DNA from: Chiridota heheva
Lineage: Eukaryota > Echinodermata > Holothuroidea > Apodida > Chiridotidae
Reading direction: 5' to 3'
Length of the DNA stretch: 64,000 nt
Assembly: GCA_020152595.1 (NCBI GenBank)
Contig: JAIGNY010004497.1
Span: 1,434,001-1,498,000 of the forward strand
The notes under the pieces were generated by a model. That model had not been told where the DNA came from and ran no database searches. It worked only from the letters and a program-made list of their open reading frames with translations. Shown one piece after another: positions 9,735 through 21,523 of the stretch. Position 1 is the first letter of the stretch, and the number at the start of each line of letters is the position of its first letter. Both the position numbers and the translations under genes were made by a program.

Positions 9735-11990
9735 CTGGAAGAGGAAAGCAAAGACATCAGATGCACAGACTTTAAAACATAAGTTTAGATTTAATTATGA
9801 GCAGCTGTATATTGTTCTGATTGTTCTATTTATCGTTACCACGTAAAGCGTTAGAGCTGAAGCCAGTTGTTTCAGCACTACAGGTACAGTGACATCGTCG
9901 ACAGTGACATCTTCATCCTCCTCCTCATCATAACCATTGTTATTATGTTGCTGTTATTGTCGATTTAAGAGGTGCAATGGCTCTGTGGTTAAGGGGTCAT
10001 GCTCGTAGTCGAAACGTACCGGGTTCGTTTCCCACCGCCAGCATTGCATTGTGTCCTTGAGCAAGGCACTTTACTCTAATTGCTTCAGTCCACTCAGCTG
10101 TAAATTGAGTACCAGCGCTGCTGGGGAGTTAATCTGCGGAGGACTGGCACCCTGTCCAGGGGAGTCATGTACTCTCATCCGCTTGCGCCATGGAAACCGG
10201 GATAAGCACCAGCCCTATGAGCCTAATGGCTCTGATGGATTTAGCTTTAAATATTGTCAAATTAGTTATTTTGCACTAGTCTGTGATTCATTAACATATC
10301 CTTTTAAGATTCTTCCTCTCATATACAGAGGTTTTACAACTTCTATGCCGCAACTTTTACATAAATCAAAGACAAATCCACTCTTGCATCCTCATTTGGA
10401 CTGCTAAGCTCGACACATCGTTATGCAACCAGATCTTTCTCTTGCGACAGACCAAGAATCCACAATCAGCAGCTTCAAAAGAATAAAGCAGTTCGGTCTT
10501 TTTATAGTTATGAGAAATTTTGGAAGCTGATCTATAATCTAACATTTTTACTTTTATTCTCCTCCAAGCAAAATCCTTCCAAAATAAATGTTTAAACAAG
10601 ATAGTTATTTAGTTCACATATTGTCCATCTGTGCCCTTAATTTGGGTTAACCTTTTGCTTCCCACTCAAGTTATTCATCTATGAAGGTAAAATCTCTCTG
10701 AAATTAAATATCTGATATTGCATCACACCATGTTTTTGAAATTGTTTATTTGTAGTCATTGTTAGGTGTTCATGCTTAGTCATTGGTGATAATGACTAAG
10801 TAACTTGTGATTTTCAGGATGTCAATGTTCATTGACTTTTACTCTTTTAAATCGTTAAAAATAGACTTGAGAAACTGCAGATAACAGGTAAATGATATTA
10901 CAAATCATCAGTTGTGTAATAGTCATGTGGGTGTATTCCATGCTTGTACACAGTCGTAAACACCAATAAATAATATTTGGAGATTCACCTCCACCTACCT
11001 ATTTACACAGAATCACAAACCCTGTTACATCATTGGTTTCTAGCTAGCAGTGAACACCAATAATTTCAAATCTACCAAAGCTGAGAGGGCGGAGCATTTT
11101 TTTGTTTTATCCAACTTGAATTGAACATTAGGAATTTACAAAAGCCTGATATACAATTTCTTAACGTTGGATGATTTTCACCTTCCACAGTGACCCCTTT
11201 TTAATTCAACAAACAATATGCTTGAGTTCACCAAATCAAAATGCACAGAAAATGTGTTCCAAACAGGACTTTCAGGCAATAGCAAATGTTGACCTACACT
11301 TGTCTACATTTAGGACACTTTTCTGTGGCTGATGATGATGCTTATACAAAAGTAGCAAAACCAACAAGCTTACAGCTGGGAAGGTTCTAAGCTTGGGAAG
11401 GTTCTAATCTTAGAAACCTCACCACCAACACATTCCTAACACTTGCAGAATGGTGCAAATGAATTTCACGCATGATCATGAGACAAAATACTCTACCAGT
11501 ATACTGACACAAGCTCAAAGACCAAATGTGCCTAATGCTGTTTTGCATGGACTACCATCAGAATGTAATTTCCCAGAGAATTTGATTGACATCTGGAAAA
11601 TTGTTAATTGCTGATCCAGACAATAAAAACAAATAATCAAACTCAAGCATTTTAACTTTTCTTCTGTATCAGACATCAGGACCCATTTTCTCCAGTCTCA
11701 ATGAGCCTTGTGGCTGTGACTATTGCACACCACATTTACTGAAAATATGTGTGTAGGGGTTGCACACCACATTCACTGAAAATACGTGTGTAGGGAGATG
11801 GGAGGGGGGGATATCACCCTAACATACAAAAAATCACCATTCAGAAGATATGAATAGGGAAACAATATAGGGGCAAATTCCTTGTTTGCACCCCTAAATC
11901 CTGCCAATGCCTGATCATAAAACTGACAAATTAAACACATATTTGCTACAACATTATTTCTTGCAACTGTGGCTATCTCTTTGTACATAC
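9735..11990 (-). other. Shc intron between exons 11991-12042 and 9608-9734
   Basis: It contains the S1 SINE at 9965-10235. From 10240 to 11700 I see AT-rich unique sequence only. A short direct duplication (GTTGCACACCACATTYACTG) lies near 11720-11790. Confidence 0.6.
9965..10235 (+). mobile_element. tRNA-derived SINE (family S1), near-complete
   Basis: The tRNA-like head has an A-box-like TGGCTCTGTGGTTAAGG near 9978 and a B-box GGGTTCGTTTCCC at 10021. The body follows: TGTCCTTGAGCAAGGCACTT, GTAAATTGAGTACC, CTGCTGGGGAGTTAATCTGC, GGGGAGTCATGTACTCTCAT, ATAAGCACCAGCC, and ends near ATGGCTC. Such a head plus body is typical of Pol III-transcribed SINEs. It is in the antisense orientation relative to Shc. 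Confidence 0.88.
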
Positions 11991-12042
11991 CTCTTCCATT
12001 GACTGGGTCCTTGGCAACATAGGCTACATAATCCGGGGTTTC
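11991..12042 (-). CDS. Shc: Shc exon, PTB phosphotyrosine pocket (DYVAYVAKDPVN)
   Basis: This 52-nt exon reads ETPDYVAYVAKDPVNGR plus one base, against human TTDYVAYVAKDPVNQR. It carries the equivalents of human K169 (in AKDP) and R175 (the R ending the exon), the basic residues that hold the phosphotyrosine. The acceptor is CTTTCCCAG and the donor is GTATGT. It ends with one base (G) that joins CT of the next exon to make Ala, giving R-A-C-H as in human. Glu-Thr-Pro replaces human Asp-Thr-Thr in the preceding loop. Confidence 0.96.
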
Positions 12043-12149
12043 CTGGGAAAGATACAGCACAAACCTTGAATCAGACTGATCATATCAACTGTGATTGAAT
12101 GTCATATGAAAGTGATGTAGCAATCAAATATGTCTAGTAACACTACACC

Positions 12150-12230
12150 ATCTTATTCTGTTGAGGAGATATTCAATCTAAGTTCTGTATCTTTAAGGTA
12201 GAAACGACTGAAATCAGACTAGTTGTAACA
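12150..12230 (+). mobile_element. MITE family M1 fragment beside a minisatellite
   Basis: ATCTTATTCTGTTGAGGAGA and GAAACGACTGAAATCAGACT match the interior of the M1 element at 14643-14948. No terminal repeat is present on either side, and the 17-bp array starts 63 bp to the right. Confidence 0.75.
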
Positions 12231-12292
12231 TCACATCCTTTACATTAACACCACACATACAAAACCCTAATATGATCAGCATCATCTTACTT

Positions 12293-12757
12293 GCCCACAC
12301 CCATACTCTGCCCACACCCATACTCTGCCCACACCCATACTCTGCCCACACCCATACTCTGCCCACACCCATACTCTGCCCACACCCATACTCTGCCCAC
12401 ACCCATACTCTGCCCACACCCATACTCTGCCCACACCCATACTCTGCCCACAGCCATACTCTGCCCACACCCATACTCTGCCCACACCCATACTCTGCCC
12501 ACACCCATACTCTGCCCACACCCATACTCTGCCCACACCCATACTCTGCCCACACCCATACTCTGCCCACAACCATACTCTGCCCACACACATACTCTGC
12601 CCACACATACTCTGCCCACACCCATACTCTGCCCACACCCATACTCTGCCCACACCCATACTCTGCCCACACCCATACTCTGCCCACACCCATACTCTGC
12701 CCACACCCATACTCTGCCCACACCCATACTCTGCCCACACCCATACTCTGCCCACAC
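12293..12757. repeat. 17-bp minisatellite, about 27 units, G-rich on the transcript strand
   Basis: Plus-strand unit CCCACACCCATACTCTG, highly homogeneous. All reading frames cycle through 17-bp shifts, so the long open frames here (PYSAHTHTLPTPILC, or GCGQSMGVGRVWVWAEY) are artefacts of a stop-free unit. It occupies half of the 940-bp intron between two PTB exons. Confidence 0.98.
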
Positions 12758-12982
12758 TTTCCCTGATTCTTTATCAACTCTTCTTTCTACCATCCTTCTC
12801 ACCCATTTTTTCCTTTCATACGGAATTGTAGCAAACTAACAACTGACCATAAATTAAATATTTCTCTTTTTCTTCACAATTGTACAAAGTGCTACCACCA
12901 CAACTGAATGCTCTAAAAACATTACTTCCATCAATCCAAGAAATATGTGACGGTTATGGAAGATGGACAATGGTGTACTTAC

Positions 12983-13036
12983 ATGGTCTCCACCTGACGC
13001 AAATGAAATCCCTTGCATTTGGTGGTTGGCAATTAC
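12983..13036 (-). CDS. Shc: Shc exon, PTB domain (IANHQMQGISFASGGD)
   Basis: This 54-nt exon (18 codons, phase 0 to 0) reads VIANHQMQGISFASGGDH, nearly identical to human IIANHHMQSISFASGGDP. The serine before FASGG corresponds to human S151 (p52 numbering), one of the phosphotyrosine-coordinating residues, and is conserved. The acceptor is TTCCTGCAG and the donor is GTAAGT. The following intron is only about 940 bp, and half of it is a 17-bp minisatellite. Confidence 0.95.
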
Positions 13037-14057
13037 CTGCAGGAAAAGAAAATAAACAATGTGAGGGAATTCAAACATTTCCTTTTGACACCAAAGATCT
13101 TATTTACATATTTCAGTGAAACAAAGTTGAAACTTACAATGGAAAACCTTTCAATTGTTCAGATAAAAACTTGCACGTCCAAATTTGTCTGGTTTCTGTT
13201 TTTGACATAGCAACTTCCTTCTCCCATCTGGCACATTTTGTTTCCGAAATATGATATTCCTGATAACGCCATTGTCCAGGACTAAATTGTTTACAAAAAG
13301 TTAAAAGCTTGTTCTTATTGTTATAACACTCATGTATTTCTTTTCCATTGATTGACAAAATGTCCACCCAACAAAAATAGAGAGGTTCAAAAATAAGTTT
13401 GAAGTACACTTCACAACCATAAATTTTTCAGAGATCTTTCCCAGAGGTATGTAATAGTAATACAAAATATCTAATGCTAAGAAATTTTTCTAACAGAAAA
13501 AATAATGATAAAAGTTTTCAGAATATCACAATAAGACTCAAAACAATTATTTCCATGAGAGAAGATCACAGTAATGTCAAATCTAGCAGACCTGAATATA
13601 TCTCTACAAGTTTGACAACAATATGACCCTTATAAACCAAATGTTTGGCATATTTGCATGACCTATTGAAATGGTACGAGGAAAGCATTTCAGTTGAAAA
13701 ACTGTCCCTGGTTTGTTATCAATTCCAATGCTCAATATTAAAATATAATTCACAAACATGATACAATGGATTGGATCAAAGTGTTGACTCAAAGTTTAGG
13801 TTATTCTTTATGTGAAACATGATATAGTAACTATTTCTTGAGCAATTAATGTGCAAAAGAGGTACATTTTGCCACTCAACAATATGAAATTTGGTAAGCT
13901 CAGTAGGCCCAATTGGGTAGCAAAAAATCAGAACCAAGTACTTCTGTTACAAAGTTCCTACCCTGAATGTTAAAACAAAATCCAGGATGTTTTTGTGGAA
14001 CTGATACTAACCCTACCATATACTACTATATATAGCAATAAAAAAAAGTCTTAAAAA

Positions 14058-14301
14058 AACAGCTTCTATTTTCAAAATAGATTTCTATTGTCAAAATGGA
14101 CTGGAATAAAGCCTTCACATTTTCATTATACTTCTTTTTTGGTACTTTTATAAACTCTGCACCAGAATAGCTAAAAACTTTGTTAGCTATTCTGTTACAG
14201 AGCTTTTTTAAGTACCTAAAAAAAGGTATAATGGTAATGTGAAGGCTTTATTCCAGTCCATTTGACAATAGAAATCCATTTTGAAAATAGAAGCTGTTTA
14301 A
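14058..14301. mobile_element. Fold-back MITE (family M2), copy 2
   Basis: AACAGCTTCTATTTTCAAAA at the left end is mirrored by TTTTGAAAATAGAAGCTGTT at the right. The inner arms are ATTGTCAAAATGGACTGGAA and its complement, and the central pair is again around GCTATTCTG. Same structure and size class (~245 bp) as 3592-3846. Confidence 0.9.
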
Positions 14302-14642
14302 ACTTTGAACACAATAAAGTCTTAAAATTACCCAGTAGTGTGAAAAAATTGGTCAAAATTGAAAACCCATGGTTCAAACATGCATTGAAACAGAAGCAGA
14401 TATAAATATTGGCCAAAAATGGCCTCATATGAGCTGCTGTCCTGATACCTTAACCGATTCGCACAAACTAAGACCATGCAGTCGGGATTGGTGAAAAACA
14501 GTTTTTTTTTATGTGGTCCAACAAATTTTTTTCTGGTTCAGAGAAACATAAGAAGCATTTCACAGAAAGGTAATTACAAATAGATAATCCATCACACTGT
14601 TACCCCATGTTAAGTTTGTAACATATAAAGCAGGGCTTAATC

Positions 14643-14948
14643 TTAAAGTATTAGTTCAGTGGTCAAGCAAGTTCATCTTATATAAAAGAGGACTTCAAAA
14701 GAAACAAAATGGTAAAGAAAGCATTGCAAAATCATATTCTGTTAAGGAGATACTCAAGTTTTAAGTTTGGTATAATTTCTGTAGAAACGACCGGAATCAG
14801 ACTAGTTGTGATGTTACAGCCTCAGATTCCTCAGTCTTTATCTCCTTAACGGAATAAGATTTTGCAATGCTTTCTTCACCACTTTCTTACTTTTAAAGTC
14901 CTCATTCATATAAGATAAACATGCTTGACCACTGAACTAGTCCTTTAA
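14643..14948. mobile_element. Fold-back MITE (family M1), short ~305-bp copy
   Basis: Left arm: TTAAAGTATTAGTTCAGTGG, TCAAGCAAG, CATCTTATAT, AAGCATTGCAAAATCATATT. Right arm is the inverted counterpart: GGAATAAGATTTTGCAATGC, CACTGAACTAGTCCTTTAA. The arms are ~110 bp with a short centre. TTAA at each end could be the target site or part of the terminus. Larger copies of the family are at 47824 and 49731, so this is an internally deleted form. No transposase is encoded. Confidence 0.9.
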
Positions 14949-15254
14949 TAGTAAATATGAAAAATCAACCATGTTCCGAAAGGTTTTGTGGGGGACTAAT
15001 TCGATAAGGAAAAATACTTCTAATACTGTTATCTGAGGAGGGTGTATGCTACCACATCTGGTCCAGACCAGAATCTCAGGTGGACCCACTATGAAATGAA
15101 CCTTACGATGGTATAAGACATGACACAACGTTCTCTTTGTTACAAAAAACAACCTGAATTTGATGTTTTTATAATGGATTTCAATGCAAAGACTAATTAG
15201 TTCTGTGCTACTAAATAAACCTTACACCTATTCAATGAAACAGAGAAATAAATA

Positions 15255-15640
15255 AATGTTTGTTTGATGAGAGTTTAACGGCACCACAACAGCAAAGGTC
15301 AAATTGTGCCAGAAGGTAACATCATTCCAGAGGTAGGAAGGAGAGCAAACACGGGGAGATTGAGAGAAACACGAGAACTAAAAGCCAGAAAGCTGGGATT
15401 GAGAGAGGAGGTGTATGGGTGGAAAAATAATGTAGAGAGAGAGGGGGTGGGGAAGGAGGACTAAATATGGTTGCAGAGGGAAGCATGATAAAGGAAGGAG
15501 ATAATTTTATCCGGAGTTGTTTTTTGGGAGAGCTCGGCTACTAAGTTGTGGGAGCGAGGGAAGCTCTGGGAAGGTTGTACAGGGGGCAAGCAAGAGAATG
15601 TGATGGACTGTGAGGGTGTTCATAAAACTACATATAAGAA
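15255..15640 (-). mobile_element. RNase H-type LINE 3' fragment
   Basis: The 3' tail TGTTTGTTTGATGAG with TTAACGGCACCACAACAGC is shared with 42254 and 789. Reading upstream on the minus strand, LTVHHILL and, one frame over, ACPLYNLPRASL resemble the C-terminal Cys-His segment of the 27.3-27.9 kb copy (HIFLTCPLYQNFRPFL). Frameshifts and stops mark it as dead. Confidence 0.78.
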
Positions 15641-16071
15641 ACTGAGAGTGTAAGATCCTCTAGCGATTTCCACAAACACAAATTCATTGAATGTTTCTTA
15701 CTAAAAAAATTATTCTCATTTTTTTATGTGAGAAGTTTGCAAGTTATCATGGCACTTGAGCTTGACTGAATCACAAAATCAATATTCCAAGAATTTTTCC
15801 CTTATAGAATAAAATTTCACTGGGAACAAGAGGTTCACAGAACCTTTGTACCATCTGAAGTCCTGACATTATGCATACAGTATATGAAGCACTGCATCAT
15901 GAGCAAGGCCTATATGCACTTTCCACTTGATCAGTCAACCTGCACAGAGCAAAGTTACATCAATATCAAGGAATTGTTTGTGATAGAAGGTAAACTCCAC
16001 CTCTGGGATATGCACTCAACTTTCTATGCAGCATAACATATTTTACATGAAATGCAATGTTATTTATTTCT

Positions 16072-17662
16072 TACATAGTGTGTGGTAACAAAACTTACAT
16101 AGTGTGTGATAACAAAACTTACATAGTGTGTGGTAACAAAACTTACATAGTGTGTGGTAACAAAACTTACATAGTGTGTGATAACAAAACTTACATAGTG
16201 TGTGGTAACAAAACTTACATAGTGTGTGGTAACAAAACTTACATAGTGTGTGATAACAAAACTTACATAGTGTGTGATAACAAAACTTACATAGTATGTG
16301 ATAACAAAACTTACATAGTGTGTGATAACAAAACTTACATAGTGTGTGATAACAAAGCTTACATAGTGTGTGATAACAAAACTTACATAGTGTGTGATAA
16401 CAAAACTTACATAGTGTGTGATAACAAAACTTACATAGTGTGTGATAACAAAACTTACATAGTATGTGATAACAAAACTTACATAGTGTATGATAACAAA
16501 ACTTACATAGTGTGTGATAACAAAGCTTACATAGTGTGTGATAACAAAACTTACATAGTGTGTGATAACAAAACTTACATAGTGTGTGATAACAAAACTT
16601 ACATAGTGTGTGATAACAAAACTTACATAGTGTGTGATAAGAAAACTTACAGTGTGTGATAAGAAAACTTACATAGTATGTGATAACAAAGCTTACATAG
16701 TGTGTGATAACAAAGCTTACATAGTGTGTGATAACAAAAATGACATAGTGTGTGATAACAAAACTTACAGTGTGCGATAACAAAACTTACATAGTGTTTG
16801 ATAACAAAGCTTGCATAGTGTGTGATAACAAAACTTACATAGTGTGTGATAACAAAACTTACATAGTGTATGGTAAGAAAACTTACATAGTGTGTGATAA
16901 CAAAACTTACATAGTGTGTGATAACAAAACTTACATAGTGTGTGATAACAAAGCTTACATAGTATGGGATAACAAAGCTTACATAGTGTGTGATAACAAA
17001 ACTTACATAGTGTGTGATAATAAAACTTACAGTGTGCGATAACAAAACTTACATAGTATGTGATATCAAAACTTACACAGTGTGTGATAACAAAACTTAC
17101 ATAGTATGTGATAACAAAGCTTACATAGTGTGTGATAACAAAACTGACATAGTGTGTGATAACAAAACTTACAGTGTGCGATAACAAAACTTACATAGTG
17201 TGTGATAACAAAGCTTGCATAGTGTGTGATAACAAAACTTACATAGTGTGTGATAACAAAACTCACATAGTGTGTGATAACAAAACTTACATAGTGTGTG
17301 ATAACAAAACTTACATAGTGTATGGTAAGAAAACTTACATAGTGTGTGATAACAAAACTTACATAGTGTGTGATAACAAAACTTACATAGTGTGTGATAA
17401 CAAAACTTACATAGTATGGGATAACAAAGCTTACATAGTGTGTGATAACAAAACTTACATAGTGTGTGATAATAAAACTTACAGTGTGCGATAACAAAAC
17501 TTACATAGTGTGTGATAACAAAGCTTGCATAGTGTGTGATAACAAAACTTACATAGTGTGTGATAACAAAACTCACATAGTGTGTGATAACAAAACTTAC
17601 ATAGTGTGTGATAACAAAACTTACACAGTGTGTGATAACAAAACTTACAGTGTGTGATAACA
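16072..17662. repeat. 24-bp minisatellite, about 66 units
   Basis: Plus-strand unit ACTTACATAGTGTGTGATAA followed by CAAA. Variants have AAGCTTAC, TATGG or a 4-bp loss. On the Shc sense strand each unit reads CTATGTAAGTTTTG, which contains the 5' splice-site hexamer GTAAGT (GTAAGC in some). Open frames with KTYIVCDN repeats are due to the unit length of eight codons. Confidence 0.98.
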
Positions 17663-20180
17663 ATGTATTCATAGTTGTGTCCCTAAAGAGGCATGCACCC
17701 AATCCATCATACCCAGGTTTTTTTTCTTCCAAAACAAAGCCTGTTTTATGAGGTAAATGTAAATATATGCACCCAACTTTCCTTTCATGCTTGCTGTACA
17801 CCCCCTTCCCTACATCTCATTTTCAATGAGTTTTCAAAAGATTTAACCCCTTTAAATTCTTCATAAAAAATCACATATAAATCAGAGTAGCTTTATACAC
17901 TGGTAAAAATAATAGTAAATGTGTGAGACATAATTGGCAGTTTTGACGGACAGCTGTAAAATATTTCTGAATTTTACACAAAATCAAAAAAGGTTGGTAT
18001 TACATTTAGGGTTTTCAAAAGGAGTGTTTGTCAATTTTTGCCAAACTTTTTTTGCAAAGAGCCAGGATAAACAGGTAAGTTGCCTACGTGACCAAAAGGG
18101 GAGGGGGAGATTTATATCCTTCTCCATTTACAAATATTTTACTTCCTTCTTCCAAATGTTACTCAATATCAGGCACACGTAATGACAAACAGAGGTAGTC
18201 AGTGTCACCCAAATAAGTAATCTCATTTTCATTCCTACAGTAGCTCCATAATAAAACCCTAATCCATGAAGCATTTTCAACAACAAAGGGAAAAAAAGTT
18301 GCAATAAGAAATGAATATTTATTCTTGTTAGCTATCCGAGTAAACCAACCAATTACTAGTTGGGTATTTACAAATATTTGTTTTTAAGGATGAATATTCT
18401 AAATTCTTTACAATACTTGAAAGAAAAAGAAATTACTATTATTGGAACACAAGTTTCAAATACAATGGTGTCACATCTCACTGATTACATAAAAGAAATG
18501 AGGTTAAATGAACAAGAGGTATGGCCAGGGATTCTTTGGCAGGGTTTAGCACCTCCCCCTGAAGCATTGAACTCAGCATTGTACATTGTCCAGTCAAAAA
18601 ATCATAATGGTAACTGGTTTTCTTACAGTGTAAAACTTCTATATTTATTATCTGTTTGTATCGCAACATTCTAACAATGATTTGCACATAAATGAACAAA
18701 ATTACAGCAGAATTGTGAAAAGCAGTGCTTGAAAAACCTGAATGGTGATGATGGTTAGGACACTCCCCCTTTACATAAAAATAATAATAGGAATTAATTT
18801 ACAAAAATGAAACAAAATCAAAAAGGGAGAGAGAGAAACCACCTTGTCACCCTCTCACCCATACTTTTTTGTTTTTGTTTATGTAGGGGTGACAAATGTG
18901 GTAGAGCAATTCAAAAGATGTGGAAGAATTCCTGACCAAGTATGATTCCTGGTAGGCACACAGCCAGCCATACAAGTGATTTTTCAACCACTGGTCATTA
19001 GAGACAAATTATACAATTGCAAGTACACTTGAAATATTTTTATTCAATAGAAAGGAGTGTTTAAATGTTTGGAGGCATCATAGGTACATCATAGGAGGAG
19101 GGGGGTGGGGTGTACAACCCCAACCCCTAAAGTAAAGTAAGGTAACAAGGTCCAGAAAATATGCTTACAGATTTTGAAGTGAATATTTTTTTGTTTGCTT
19201 CAGTAGCAGTGTTACAGGATGAAATTGCTAGTCTGACAACTTTTTCAAAATATTTCAGGCCATCAACATTTCTTTCCTGCAATGACCCCTCCCTCCCACC
19301 AATTTGAAAGCCTGGCTACACCCCTAGTGGTGTGATTTGAGGATAAAAAATAATCCAAAGCATACCATGTGCATAAAGGTCTCAGATTAATAATATGTAC
19401 GCACAGTAAAGCAATTGGATGGTAGGAAATACTTCAAATCAGAGGAGCAATAATTGCCCTGCACATATCTTTTGCATATAAGGAAGCTTCCTTACAAGAG
19501 GGTTCTGTAACCTAGACTAATAAAATAAATTTCCTTAGAAAGGTAGAAGGCCTAGTTAAACTGATCAAAGAAGAACATAAGAAATCATTTGAATTTTCAC
19601 TGCTAAAAATAGATAAGTGAGAATTCAGCATATGTTAACTACTTGCAGAGTATGGAACAAATTAAAATAATGAATGCCAGTAAGAAGAGTTATAATCAAA
19701 TCTAATGATCAAAGCAGCTTAGTAAAAGACATTTATAAAAAGTCTCTCAAACCGCAGAAATGGGAACATCAATTACAATTGTCATTTATGTAACACATGG
19801 GGAGACTGGGAAGAAGATGTCAAAGTTATGACCTGATAAAATTCATGTTAAGTACATGATGGTCTTTATGTGATGATGGGAAACCACATCTGTTATACGA
19901 TACACTAAAAGTTAGGATAACTTAATCAATATTGCATTTTCATGTACATCAATGATGATTGGATGAGAGAGAACACACTCTTCTATTTGCCTGACGATAA
20001 TGGACAGTTGAGCTACCCACAGACTGTTGCATTTGAGTGAAATTGGGTTTATGTTATTGGCATACAGTGCTTGTCATCCTATGTGGCATACAGTAGCAGT
20101 CCAGCATCTCCACCATTTGGTACAGGGAAATAATGGTGGCTATTTTGTCAACTACAGATGGGTACCAATGCAAGTGAGGA

Positions 20181-20455
20181 CAAAGTGATTGGTTGGAAGG
20201 TACATAACACAGGAATCCACTCAGCTAAGCCTCACTTCTCCATGTCACCTACTACTCTTAATGTCAGATTGCACAGTGATTGGTGGGTTGGTACATAGCA
20301 CAGGAAGCCACTCAGCTAAGCCCCACTTCTCCGTGCCACCTACTACTTTATATGTCAGATTGCACAGTGATTGGTAGGAAGGTACATAGCACAGGAAGCC
20401 ACTTAGCTAAGCCCCACTTCTCCGTGCCACCTACTATTTTAAATGTCAGTTGCAA
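20181..20455. repeat. ~91-bp tandem repeat, three units
   Basis: Units start AGTGATTGGTTGGAAGGTAC (about 20185), AGTGATTGGTGGGTTGGTAC (about 20276) and AGTGATTGGTAGGAAGGTAC (about 20367), each running through CCACTTCTCCRTGYCACCTA. The last unit ends within 15 bp of the donor of exon 20468-20587. Confidence 0.93.
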
Positions 20456-20467
20456 ATGTAGTATTAC

Positions 20468-20587
20468 CTTTCCTGTTTGCATCACTGTAAGGTTTATGCT
20501 TGTCGTGGAGATGGTCAGGTTGACCCTAGCACCACCAAACTGGACGTTGGGCACCTCCCCCAACACTTTCACTATCGATTTATTTGC
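20468..20587 (-). CDS. Shc: Shc exon, PTB domain central strands
   Basis: This 120-nt exon (40 codons, phase 0 to 0) begins ANKSIVKVLGEVPNVQFGGA and continues RVNLTISTTSINL, ending VMQTGK. It matches the human SHC1 stretch around SSILG...LQFAGM...LTVSTSSLNL. The acceptor is ATTTTGCAG and the donor is AAG|GTAATA, a weaker donor than those of neighbouring exons. The fold-back element at 20692-21141 ends about 105 bp upstream of the acceptor in transcript terms. A three-copy 91-bp tandem repeat starts just after the donor. Confidence 0.93.
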
Positions 20588-20691
20588 CTGCAAAATATGG
20601 AAACAAATAATAACGGTTAATCACATATATCACTTCAAAAAAGTTTTAAATACAACTATTTCCAGAGACTATGAATCCAGAGACAAGTATG

Positions 20692-21141
20692 CCCTTACAG
20701 AAATTGTAGCTTGCAGCATGCTTGCGACAAGCTAACATTTTTAGCTTGTGGAAGCGTGCTGCAAGCTTGTGGAAGCATGCTGCAAGCTTGTGGAAGCATG
20801 CTGCAAGCTTGTGGCAGCATGCTGTAAGCTTGTGGAAGCGTGCTACAAGCTTCCAGCAAGCATGCTCGCAAGCTAGTAATTGGAACAAATACAAGCTTGC
20901 GCAATCTACTGTAACATTAGCTTGTGCAAGCTAGCATGAAATATTTGTAATATTGCACAAGCTTGCAGAAAGCTTTTGCTAGATTGCGGAAGCTAACATT
21001 AGCTTGAATTTGTCCAAATACAACTTGCAGCACCTAATAAGATAAGCTTGTTGCAAGCGTGCTACAAGCGTGCTACAAGCGTGCTGCAAGTGTGCTGCAA
21101 GCATGCTGCAAGCGAGCTGCAAGCTAATATTTCTGTAAGGG
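20692..21141. mobile_element. Fold-back element with terminal inverted repeats and AAGCTTG sub-repeats
   Basis: It starts CCCTTACAGAAAT...TAGCTTGCAG and ends CTGCAAGCTAATATTTCTGT then AAGGG, an inverted pair about 25 bp long. The interior is a tandem of ~21-bp AGCTTGTGGAAGCATGCTGC units on the left and mirrored AAGCGTGCTACAAGCGTGCT units on the right, so the whole ~450 bp can fold on itself. It sits about 105 bp upstream of a PTB exon acceptor. Confidence 0.85.
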
Positions 21142-21523
21142 TGGTAAGCTAAAAGGAAAAAATAAAAGCGATTCTTTCTTTAAACCAAAAATAATACAAT
21201 CATAAATCTTAAAAGTAGCACTTAAAAGAATAAAAACCTACATCTCTTCCTCGTCAATCATATGACAGAGGCACAGACTATCTCTTTTACTGAATGCTAC
21301 TGATAATATACTTAGCAGATCGAGAACTTACAGAATTTTGAAGAAAAAAAAACACTTGAAGGATGACTTCACTAGTCAGACATGTGTCTTTTGCATTAAA
21401 GTGGACAAAAAGTGAAGCATAGCTGTAAAGACCTTGTAAAACCACAGTACTTTGGTATCATATTCTGTTCAAGAGCTATAAGGCTTTCTAATGAGATTGT
21501 CTGAAAATACAGAAATCCCAAAG

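Larger units (their letters stand above)
13037..20467 (-). other. Shc intron between exons 20468-20587 and 12983-13036
   Basis: It holds the M2 MITE (14058-14301), M1 MITE (14643-14948), LINE fragment (15255-15640), 24-bp minisatellite (16072-17662) and a 91-bp triplication (20181-20455). The stretches 13040-14050, 15640-16070 and 17665-20180 show nothing I can name. Confidence 0.6.

Noticed and set aside
12214..12839. Several 150-190-codon open frames on both strands
   Set aside because: All come from the stop-free 17-bp minisatellite inside a Shc intron; there is no conserved frame.
16072..17662. Possible CRISPR-like array
   Set aside because: Units are contiguous with no spacers, and the context is an animal gene intron. 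The same holds for the other arrays.
16057..17801. Long KTYIVCDN / HTLCKFCY repeat frames
   Set aside because: They are products of a 24-bp non-coding minisatellite. Frames break wherever a unit is shortened, with no flanking exon.
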